Shown: piece by piece, positions 1 to 5,577 of the stretch
Numbering within the stretch: position 1 is the stretch's first letter
Layout: every line of letters starts with the position of its first letter
Made by a program: the position numbers and the translations under genes
The notes under the pieces: model-generated
Told to the model about the DNA's origin: nothing
The model's input: the letters and a program-made list of their open reading frames with translations, nothing else
Databases searched by the model: none
Source: Rhodothermaceae bacterium
GTDB lineage: Bacteria; Bacteroidota; Rhodothermia; Rhodothermales; Rubricoccaceae
Reading direction: 5' to 3'
Assembly: GCA_013003465.1 (NCBI GenBank)
Contig: JABDIZ010000072.1
Coordinates: forward strand, 1 to 7,847
Length of the DNA stretch: 7,847 nt

Positions 1-2
1 GG

Positions 3-944
3 TCAGGCGGCCTGGCCTTCCTTGATCCGCTCGTAGGCCTCGATGACCTCGCGGACGTGCGCGCCCGAGGCCTGCATGTCGGACTGCTCCTTCTCGTTGA
101 GGTCGAGCGTGACGACCTCCTTCACGCCGCCCTTGCCGAGCTTCACCGGGACGCCGATGAACATGTCCTGGAGGCCGTACTGGCCCGTTACCCAAGCGGC
201 GGCCGGGAGCACGCGGTTCGAGTCCTTCACGATGGCCTCGACCATCTCGGCCGCCCCGGCACCCGGCGCGTACCACGCGCTCGTGCCCATCAGCTTGACG
301 ATCTCGCCACCGCCCTTCTTCGTCCGCTCGATGATCTCCTCCAGGCGGTCTTCGGCGATCAGGTTGGTCACCGGCTGCGTGCCGACGGTCGTGAAGCGCG
401 GCAGCGGCGTCATCGAGTCGCCGTGGCCGCCGAGGAGCATCGCGTTGATGTCGCGGACGGACACGCCGAGTTCCATCTTGAGGAAGGCGCGGTAGCGCGC
501 CGTGTCGAGCACGCCCGCCATGCCCATCACGCGCTGGCTCGGGAAGCCCGACTCCATGTAGGCCACGTAGCTCATCACGTCGAGTGGGTTCGAGACGACG
601 ATGAGGATTGTGTTCGGGCTCGCATCGACCACCTGGCGCGTGACCGAGCCGACGATCTCGGCGTTGGTCTTCAGGAGGTCGTCGCGGCTCATGCCCGGCT
701 TGCGCGGGATGCCCGCCGTGATGACGGTGATGTCCGAGCCCTCGGTGAGCGCGTAGTCGCTCCCGCCGTGGAGGACGGTGTCGAAGCCGTGGATAGGCGC
801 GGCCTCCATGAGGTCGAGCGCCTTGCCCTGCGCGACGCCCTCGACGATGTCGATGAGCGCGATCTCGTTGACGATATCCATGCGGGCGACGCACTCGGCG
901 ACGGTCGCGCCCACGTTGCCAGCACCGACGACAGTGAGTTTCAT
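3..944 (-). CDS. mdh: Malate dehydrogenase (LDH-like, NAD-dependent)
   Basis: Cytoplasmic TCA-cycle enzyme that interconverts malate and oxaloacetate with NAD. The 313-residue product has the full family length. Visible in order: the Rossmann glycine motif GAGNVG at residues 7-12; Asp32 at the end of the second strand, which favours NAD over NADP; the mobile loop AGIPRKPGMSRDDLL at 77-91 with Arg81 and Arg87 for the dicarboxylate; VSNPLDVMSY at 117-126 with Asn119; Asp147 and Arg150 in GVLDTARYR; and catalytic His174 in GGHGDSM. Arg81 in the loop, where lactate dehydrogenases have Gln, points to malate as substrate. It belongs to the LDH-like (type 3) malate dehydrogenases common in Bacteroidota, Chlorobi and Firmicutes. 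The ATG is the natural start because the glycine motif follows within seven residues. No Shine-Dalgarno sequence precedes it. It is transcribed divergently from the phosphatase gene, and its stop lies at the window edge, so a downstream partner is not visible. Confidence 0.97.
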   Translation of the reverse strand: MKLTVVGAGNVGATVAECVARMDIVNEIALIDIVEGVAQGKALDLMEAAPIHGFDTVLHGGSDYALTEGSDITVITAGIPRKPGMSRDDLLKTNAEIVGSVTRQVVDASPNTILIVVSNPLDVMSYVAYMESGFPSQRVMGMAGVLDTARYRAFLKMELGVSVRDINAMLLGGHGDSMTPLPRFTTVGTQPVTNLIAEDRLEEIIERTKKGGGEIVKLMGTSAWYAPGAGAAEMVEAIVKDSNRVLPAAAWVTGQYGLQDMFIGVPVKLGKGGVKEVVTLDLNEKEQSDMQASGAHVREVIEAYERIKEGQAA

Positions 945-980
945 AACGGCGGAACAGTTGGTGATCAGAGGGAAAGGGGA

Positions 981-993
981 GAGGCTCGGCCTC
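981..993 (-). other. Small hairpin in the mdh leader
   Basis: GAGGC and GCCTC flank a 3-base loop between the candidate mdh promoter motif and the mdh start. If transcription starts near position 990-1000, the hairpin would form near the 5' end of the transcript. The 5-bp stem is short and could be chance in GC-rich DNA. No known riboswitch fold is recognised. Confidence 0.25.
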
Positions 994-995
994 CT

Positions 996-1005
996 GCGGA
1001 AAGTA
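996..1005 (-). promoter_or_regulatory. Candidate mdh promoter element (TACTTTCCGC)
   Basis: On the minus strand the sequence reads TATACTTTCCGC, about 51 bases upstream of the mdh ATG. TATACT resembles a sigma-70 -10 box, and TACTTTCC partly matches the Bacteroidota -7 element TAnnTTTG. No convincing -35 (TTGACA-like) box is seen 17 bases further upstream. Near-identical ten-base strings precede the phosphatase and exonuclease genes, which raises its weight. It is a prediction from pattern only. Confidence 0.35.
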
Positions 1006-1048
1006 TAGCGAGCCGCCCTTTGGCCGCTTGGCGTCCGCGCCGAAGAAC

Positions 1049-1081
1049 CCGCGAATTGAAAGCCTCGTCAGCAATTCGCGG
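1049..1081. promoter_or_regulatory. Perfect 10-bp inverted repeat in the divergent mdh/phosphatase spacer
   Basis: CCGCGAATTG (1049-1058) and its exact reverse complement CAATTCGCGG (1072-1081) are separated by 13 bases, so the arm centres lie 23 bases apart, roughly two helical turns. It lies in the only sizeable non-coding stretch, between divergent genes. No T-tract follows on either strand, and neither flanking gene ends here, so an intrinsic terminator is unlikely. An operator for a dimeric regulator is the simplest reading; an RNA hairpin in a longer transcript is the alternative. The regulator cannot be named. Confidence 0.5.
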
Positions 1082-1110
1082 TCCGTGGCGCGTTGGTAGC
1101 GCAACGTTGT

Positions 1111-1133
1111 TACCCTTGCATTCTACTCTCCGC
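1111..1133 (+). promoter_or_regulatory. Candidate promoter region of the phosphatase gene
   Basis: Two overlapping candidates occur just upstream of the ATG at 1141. TACCCTTG at 1111-1118 matches the Bacteroidota -7 consensus TAnnTTTG at all but one fixed position. TACTCTCCGC at 1124-1133 matches motifs upstream of mdh and of the exonuclease fusion. A TTGG at 1093-1096 is too close to the first candidate (14 bases) for a standard -33 box. If the second candidate were the -10, the transcript would be almost leaderless. The true start site is not resolvable by eye. Confidence 0.3.
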
Positions 1134-1140
1134 TTCCGCC

Positions 1141-2475
1141 ATGCGCCGCAGCGTGCTGTTCCTCCTGCTCGTCTCGCTCGCCCTGCCTGCACAGGCGCAG
1201 GACGACGCGCGGCCGAAGAACCTCATCCTCATGATCGCCGACGGCTTCGGCCCGGCCTCGGCCACGCTCGCCCGCGGCGTCGCCGACCGGCCGCTCGCCC
1301 TCGACGGCATCCTGACCGGCAGCATTTCGACCGCCGCCACGGACAGCCGCGTCACCGATTCGGCCGCCGCAGGCACGGCCTTCGCCTGCGGCATCAAGAG
1401 CTACAACAGAGCCATCGCTGTAGACACGCTCGGGCGGCCCTGCACGACGCTCTTCGACGCCGCCGAAGCGCGCGGGATGGCGACCGGCCTCGTCTCGACG
1501 AGCCGGATTACGCATGCGACCCCGGCCTCGTTCGCCGCCCACGTGCCCCAGCGGTCGCAGGAGCTCGACATCGCCGCGCAGCTAGTCGCGTCGGGTGTCG
1601 AGGTGCTCTTCGGCGGAGGGCTCCGGATGTTCGTCCCAGAGGAAGACGGGGGAGACCGCGACGATAGCCGAGACCTTCGCACAGAACTGCAACACCAGGG
1701 CCATGCCCTCGCGCTCGACCGCAACGGATTCGACGCCCTCCGTGCTACGCCTGCCTCGGCGCTACTAGCCGACGACCACATGGCCTACGAGGTTGACCGT
1801 GATCCCGCGCAACAGCCCTCGCTCGCCGAGATGACCACGAAAGCGCTCGCCCTGCTCAGCCAGAGCACAGAAGGGCAGCGGGAAGGCTTCCTTCTGATGA
1901 TCGAAGGAGCCCGCATCGACCACGCCGCCCACGGCAACGATCTCGCCGGGCACGTCCACGATATCCTCGCCTACGACGCCGCCGTGCAGGGCGCGCTCGA
2001 CTTCGCCGAAGCGAACGGCCAGACGCTCGTCGTCTCCGTCGCCGATCACGAGACGGGCGGCATGACGCTTGGTCGCGATGGCGTTTATGCCTGGGACCCT
2101 GCTGTCCTCCGCACCGCGCGGGCCAGCCGCGAGGCGATGCGCGCCCGAATCAGTGCAGGCGATGACGTGCTGGCGGTCGTTCGCGAGGGCACGGCCGTGG
2201 ACAGCCTCAACGCCGACGAAGCTGCGGCACTCCGGGCCGCCCACGCGGCCGGGGATAGTCCGGCCTTGGATCGAGCGATCAGCGCTGTGCTCTCTGCGCG
2301 AGCAGGCATCGGCTGGACGACAACCGGTCACACCGCCGTGGATATTACCCTCTACGCGTTCGGGCCAGACGGCGGGCGGTTGCGTGGGCATCTGCCCAAC
2401 GACGCCGTCGGACGCATCCTCTTCGACCTCATGGGGTTTGCCTGGGCAGAACCAGGAGCCTCGGAGGACGGTTGA
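1141..2475 (+). CDS. Secreted alkaline phosphatase (PhoA/AlkP superfamily)
   Basis: A phosphate monoesterase that releases phosphate from organic esters, probably in the periplasm. The 444-residue product starts with a signal peptide (Arg-Arg at 2-3, hydrophobic 5-15, likely cleavage after AQA at 17-19). It carries the complete family set: metal ligand Asp34 in LILMIADGFG; nucleophile Ser74 in TDSAAAGTA; THATPAS at 124-130; Glu255, Asp260 and His264 in EGARIDHAAH; Asp302 and His303 in ADHETGG; and His397 in TTTGHTA. Residues corresponding to E. coli Asp153 and Lys328 are His125 and His261, the pairing seen in mammalian-type enzymes. The frame stays open upstream to a TTG at 1093, but the signal peptide starts cleanly at ATG 1141, so that start is preferred. 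No Shine-Dalgarno sequence is present. It is divergent from mdh and lies 64 bases before the exonuclease fusion. PhoA versus a broader phosphatase substrate range cannot be decided here. Confidence 0.95.
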   Translation: MRRSVLFLLLVSLALPAQAQDDARPKNLILMIADGFGPASATLARGVADRPLALDGILTGSISTAATDSRVTDSAAAGTAFACGIKSYNRAIAVDTLGRPCTTLFDAAEARGMATGLVSTSRITHATPASFAAHVPQRSQELDIAAQLVASGVEVLFGGGLRMFVPEEDGGDRDDSRDLRTELQHQGHALALDRNGFDALRATPASALLADDHMAYEVDRDPAQQPSLAEMTTKALALLSQSTEGQREGFLLMIEGARIDHAAHGNDLAGHVHDILAYDAAVQGALDFAEANGQTLVVSVADHETGGMTLGRDGVYAWDPAVLRTARASREAMRARISAGDDVLAVVREGTAVDSLNADEAAALRAAHAAGDSPALDRAISAVLSARAGIGWTTTGHTAVDITLYAFGPDGGRLRGHLPNDAVGRILFDLMGFAWAEPGASEDG

Positions 2476-2493
2476 GGCGTAGACTGCCACGCC
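2476..2493 (+). terminator. Weak hairpin after the phosphatase stop
   Basis: GGCGT directly after the TGA can pair with ACGCC at 2489-2493 across an 8-base loop. The stem is only 5 bp and no T-run follows, so it is at best a poor intrinsic terminator. Read-through from the phosphatase into the next gene remains possible. Confidence 0.15.
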
Positions 2494-2512
2494 GCCGTCA
2501 CCACGCCAGCCT

Positions 2513-2522
2513 TACTCTCTGC
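2513..2522 (+). promoter_or_regulatory. Candidate promoter element before the exonuclease fusion (TACTCTCTGC)
   Basis: This ten-base string lies 17 bases before the ATG at 2540 and differs by one base from TACTCTCCGC before the phosphatase gene. It is the only promoter-like sequence in the 64-base spacer. A -35-type box is not evident. If real, it would drive the downstream four-gene block from a very short leader. Confidence 0.3.
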
Positions 2523-2539
2523 GGTTTCCCACACCGCCG

Positions 2540-4243
2540 ATGCGCCTCGAAGACGCCACCTTCGTCGTTACCGACACCGAGACCACCGGAGCTCGGGCGG
2601 GCGAGGACCGCATCATCGAGATCGGGGCCGTGACGGTGCAGGGCGGCGAGATCGTGGGGCGCTACGAACAGCTCATCAACCCCGAGCGTCACGTTCCGCG
2701 CCGCATCACACGCCTGACCGGCATCTCGACGGCCATGGTCTTTGACCAGCCGACGGCCGCCGAGGTCTTGCCCGACTACCTCAAGGTCCTCGGCGACGAC
2801 ATCCTCGTGGCACACAACCTGCCCTTCGATCTGCGCTTCCTGGAAGTCGAACTCGACCGCGCCGGGTTGCCGGGGCTCCACAACGAGATGCTCGACACGC
2901 TGCGCCTTGCGCGGCGGCTGCTCTCGGCGCTCCCCTCGAAGGGCCTCAGCGGGCTCGTCAAGCACTTCGGCATCACCGTCAACGGGCGGCACCGCGCCCT
3001 CGGCGACGCCGAAGCCACAGCTCAACTGCTGCTGCTCTTTATCGAGCGGCTGCGCGCCGAGTTCGGCGTCGAGACCGTGGAAGACCTACTCGACTTCCAG
3101 CGCAAGCGCTACCGCGAGACGCGCCGCGAGCCTACGCATCTGGCCCGCATCCGCGAGACGATTCTGCCCGACCTGCCGGATCGCCCCGGCGTCTACTTCA
3201 TGCGCGACCGGCGGGGCCGTGTCATCTACGTCGGCAAGGCGAAGAGCCTCAAAAACCGTGTCCGCAGCTACTTCGCGGGCGTGGACAACCACCCGCCCAA
3301 GACGCGCAAGCTCCTCCGCGACGTCCGCGACGTGACGTGGGAGGAAACCGGCACCGAACTGGCGGCGCTCCTCGTGGAGTCGAAGAAGATCAAGACCCTG
3401 CTGCCGGTCTACAACCGCGCGCAGCGCCGCTACCGCGACTACCCGTTCCTCCGCCTCGATACCACGCACGCCTACCCGTCGATCACCTGGACGCCCCGCA
3501 TCGCCACCGATGGCGCCGAATATTACGGGCCGGTCGGGCGGCGCGGGCAGGCCGAAGAACTGCTCGAACTCGTCCAGCGCCTCTTTCCCATCCGTGAGTG
3601 CGACGACCCGGTGTTCAACCTCGGACGGCCCTGCCTCTACTACGAGATGGGCCGCTGCACAGCGCCGTGCAGCGGGGGCGAGGGGGCGGCGCTCTACGAC
3701 CTTGTGGTGGAGCAAGTGCGCGAGTTTTTGACGGGCCAGGACGAGACGGCGTTGGAGACCGTCGAGGAGGCGATGAACGCTGCCGCCGCCGTCCGCGACT
3801 ACGAGTCGGCCGGGTGGTACCGCGATCAACTCCGGCGGCTGCAGCGGACGCTTGGGCGGCAGCGCCAGATCGCCTCCGCCATCCACGACCACCACGCCGT
3901 GCTCGTGGAGCCGCTGGCCGGGGAGGAGGGCGGCGCGCAACTCTTCCTGATTCGCTACGGGCGGCTGGACCAACGCGTGGACGTGCCTCCCGACATCCGC
4001 ACCGAGGCCTTGCGCACGATCCTCGCCGAGCCGTTCGATGCGTCGGTCGCGCCGCCCGACCGGTTCGAGCGCGCCGACGTGGACGAGATCCGCATCCTCG
4101 CCCACTGGATGCGTCTACACGAAGACGCAGGCCGCCAGGTCCGGTGGACGCCCGGCATGGACCTAGACGGGTTTGTAAGCGAAGTCATGGAGGCCGTTGC
4201 CACCGTCATGCCCGACCGGGCCGAACCCGTGGAGGAAGAGTGA
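2540..4243 (+). CDS. DEDDh exonuclease / GIY-YIG (UvrC/Cho-like) fusion nuclease
   Basis: A two-nuclease protein of 567 residues, probably acting in DNA repair. Residues 6-175 are a DnaQ-type 3'-5' exonuclease: Exo I DTETTG (Asp12, Glu14), Exo II AHNLPFDLRF (Asp97), and Exo III with His151 and Asp156 in HRALGDAEAT, so the DEDDh set is complete. Residues 210-290 are a GIY-YIG domain: GVY 217-219, YVG 230-232, Arg240 and Glu280 in ALLVESKKIK. Next come YYGPVGRR and four cysteines (354, 365, 373, 377) spaced almost as in the UvrC iron-sulfur site, then a UVR-like helical pair around 405-436. Residues 440-567 are divergent, and the UvrC C-terminal RNase H-like nuclease and HhH region are absent. 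The architecture resembles the mycobacterial DnaQ-UvrC fusion (Rv2191-like) and the single-incision nuclease Cho. The GIY-YIG half would nick damaged DNA and the DEDDh half could trim; this division is inferred. Its stop shares one base with the next start. Confidence 0.9.
   Translation: MRLEDATFVVTDTETTGARAGEDRIIEIGAVTVQGGEIVGRYEQLINPERHVPRRITRLTGISTAMVFDQPTAAEVLPDYLKVLGDDILVAHNLPFDLRFLEVELDRAGLPGLHNEMLDTLRLARRLLSALPSKGLSGLVKHFGITVNGRHRALGDAEATAQLLLLFIERLRAEFGVETVEDLLDFQRKRYRETRREPTHLARIRETILPDLPDRPGVYFMRDRRGRVIYVGKAKSLKNRVRSYFAGVDNHPPKTRKLLRDVRDVTWEETGTELAALLVESKKIKTLLPVYNRAQRRYRDYPFLRLDTTHAYPSITWTPRIATDGAEYYGPVGRRGQAEELLELVQRLFPIRECDDPVFNLGRPCLYYEMGRCTAPCSGGEGAALYDLVVEQVREFLTGQDETALETVEEAMNAAAAVRDYESAGWYRDQLRRLQRTLGRQRQIASAIHDHHAVLVEPLAGEEGGAQLFLIRYGRLDQRVDVPPDIRTEALRTILAEPFDASVAPPDRFERADVDEIRILAHWMRLHEDAGRQVRWTPGMDLDGFVSEVMEAVATVMPDRAEPVEEE
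4231..4235 (+). promoter_or_regulatory. Strong ribosome binding site (GGAGG) for the lipoprotein gene
   Basis: GGAGG sits inside the last codons of the nuclease gene, 7 bases before ATG 4243. It is the clearest Shine-Dalgarno sequence in the window; most other starts here lack one. It fixes the start at 4243 and suggests initiation independent of, or in addition to, coupling with the upstream stop. Confidence 0.7.
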
Positions 4244-5037
4244 TGCTTCGCTGGACCCTGTATCTGCTGCTCGCAGCGACTATCGGCTGCGCTGAGGCGC
4301 AACCCGAATCCGCTGCGCCGAGGCCGGTGGACTCGATCCGCACGGTGCTGCACACGGTGCTGCTCGGCGACTCGACGGTGACGCTGGCCGTCCACGAAAA
4401 GCCGGGCGGCGTGCTCAACGCGCTCGTCCTGCACGACGATGAAAACACCGCCGTAGAAGCTGGCCTGGCCTTCATTGAGGCAGACGGTGGGCGCCTCGTA
4501 GACCTCCAGGCGCAGGGCAATCGAAACGTCGCCTTCGCGCTCGACGGACAGGCGTACCGGTTCGATCCCAACCGCATGTTCTCGCGCGTGGGCATCCGCC
4601 GGACGCTGGAGGCGCAGAGCACCTACACGCCCGCCGCCGCCGCTGCCGTGCGGGCCTTCGCGGATTCCGTGCTCGCCGTTTTTGCGCCCGAGGGCGTCGT
4701 GGTCACGCTGCACAACAACACGCCAGATCGCTACTCGGCCCTCAGCTACACGCCGGACGGCGAGTACGCCGACGATGCCGCCGCCGTCTTCCTCCAGCCG
4801 GAGGGCGACCCGGACGACTTCTTCTTCGCCACCGACCTCGCCCTCTACACCGCGCTCGCCGAGGACGGATTCAACACCGTGCTTCAGAACAACGCCAGCG
4901 TGACGGACGACGGCTCCCTCTCGGTCCTTGCGGCAGCCTACGGCTGGCCCTACGTCAACGTGGAAGCCGAGCATGGGCACCACGACCACCAGCGCGCGAT
5001 GCTCGCTGCCCTGGTACGTCTCCTCGCCACCGATTGA
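4243..5037 (+). CDS. Putative lipoprotein with M14/aspartoacylase-like metal-site motifs
   Basis: I do not recognise a named family for this 264-residue protein. Its N-terminus is a lipoprotein signal: Arg3, hydrophobic 5-14, and lipobox ATIGC with Cys16 as the acylation site, so it is probably membrane-anchored outside the cytoplasm. The mature part shows, in order, HDDE at 64-67 (an HxxE zinc pair), DPNR at 108-111 (compare Asn-Arg of carboxypeptidases and DLNR of aspartoacylase/AstE), His157 in VTLHNNT (third zinc ligand), and EAEHG at 241-245 (candidate catalytic Glu). The order and spacing match a minimal M14-like peptidase or deacylase. This suggests a zinc hydrolase acting on a peptide, acyl-amino acid or murein fragment; the substrate is unknown. 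A His-rich tail (HGHHDH, 244-249) is unusual. It starts on the last base of the nuclease stop codon with a strong ribosome site and ends 3 bases before the DinB gene. The ORF remains open far upstream, but that part is the nuclease in another frame. Confidence 0.7.
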   Translation: MLRWTLYLLLAATIGCAEAQPESAAPRPVDSIRTVLHTVLLGDSTVTLAVHEKPGGVLNALVLHDDENTAVEAGLAFIEADGGRLVDLQAQGNRNVAFALDGQAYRFDPNRMFSRVGIRRTLEAQSTYTPAAAAAVRAFADSVLAVFAPEGVVVTLHNNTPDRYSALSYTPDGEYADDAAAVFLQPEGDPDDFFFATDLALYTALAEDGFNTVLQNNASVTDDGSLSVLAAAYGWPYVNVEAEHGHHDHQRAMLAALVRLLATD

Positions 5038-5040
5038 CCA

Positions 5041-5577
5041 ATGCGCTTCGATCTCGACCACACCCTCGCCCTCCTGGAGCGCACGCCCGCGGTCCTCGAT
5101 ACGCTCCTGCGCGGCCTACCCGACGACTGGACGATGGAAAACGAAGGCCCGGAGACGTGGAGCCCGTTCGATGTAGTCGGGCACCTCATCCACGGCGAGA
5201 AAACCGACTGGATTCCGCGCACGCGCATCATCCTGACGCACGGCCCCGCGCAGCCCTTCGAGCCGTACGATCGCTTCGCGCAGCAAAGAGCCAACCTGGG
5301 GCGGCCACTCAACGATCTGCTCGATGAGTTTGCGACGCTGCGTGCGCAAAACCTCAAAGCGCTCCGGGATCTGCGGCTCAGCAAGGACGATTTCGACAAG
5401 CGCGGTACGCATCCCGAGCTCGGCCCTGTCACGCTCGGCCAACTGCTCGCGGCCTGGACCGTGCACGACCTGGGGCACATCGCCCAGATCAGTCGCGTCA
5501 TGGCCAAGCAGTACACCGACGAGGTAGGGCCGTGGCCGGCCTACCTCGCCGTGCTTTCGGACCGCCCCGCCCCGTGA
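5041..5577 (+). CDS. DinB/YfiT-family (DinB_2-like) metal-dependent protein
   Basis: A 178-residue four-helix-bundle protein of the DinB/YfiT superfamily. Visible hallmarks are the early W-S-P-x-D-V-x-G-H-L block (residues 40-49), with His48 and His51, and VHDLGHIAQ at 141-149, with His142 and His146. The late HxxxH pair and the early His form the usual three-histidine metal site. Family members include bacillithiol or mycothiol transferases, maleylpyruvate isomerase-like enzymes and many damage-inducible proteins of unknown role. A thiol-transferase role is possible but not shown. This is not the Y-family polymerase also called DinB. It starts 3 bases after the lipoprotein stop, has no Shine-Dalgarno sequence, and its TGA overlaps the next start by 4 bases, so it is probably translated by coupling within an operon. 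Confidence 0.85.
   Translation: MRFDLDHTLALLERTPAVLDTLLRGLPDDWTMENEGPETWSPFDVVGHLIHGEKTDWIPRTRIILTHGPAQPFEPYDRFAQQRANLGRPLNDLLDEFATLRAQNLKALRDLRLSKDDFDKRGTHPELGPVTLGQLLAAWTVHDLGHIAQISRVMAKQYTDEVGPWPAYLAVLSDRPAP

Noticed and set aside
1091..1109. CGTTG...CAACG and the CAACGTTG palindrome near the phosphatase promoter
   Set aside because: The arms are only 4-5 bp and do not extend, so they are weak next to the 10-bp repeat upstream and may be chance.
57..1667. A 536-codon plus-strand open frame covering the mdh antisense strand, the spacer and part of the phosphatase
   Set aside because: It is Arg/Ala/His-rich with no motif and lies opposite or out of frame with two clear genes. Long shadow frames are expected in GC-rich DNA.
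3598..4242. Upstream in-frame extension of the lipoprotein gene
   Set aside because: This part overlaps the nuclease in another frame and is Arg-rich. The ATG at 4243 has a strong ribosome site and begins a proper lipoprotein signal.
3086..5061. Two long minus-strand open frames (339 and 368 codons) opposite the nuclease and lipoprotein genes
   Set aside because: Their composition is that of antisense GC-rich codons, no domain is recognisable, and the plus-strand genes carry complete catalytic motifs.
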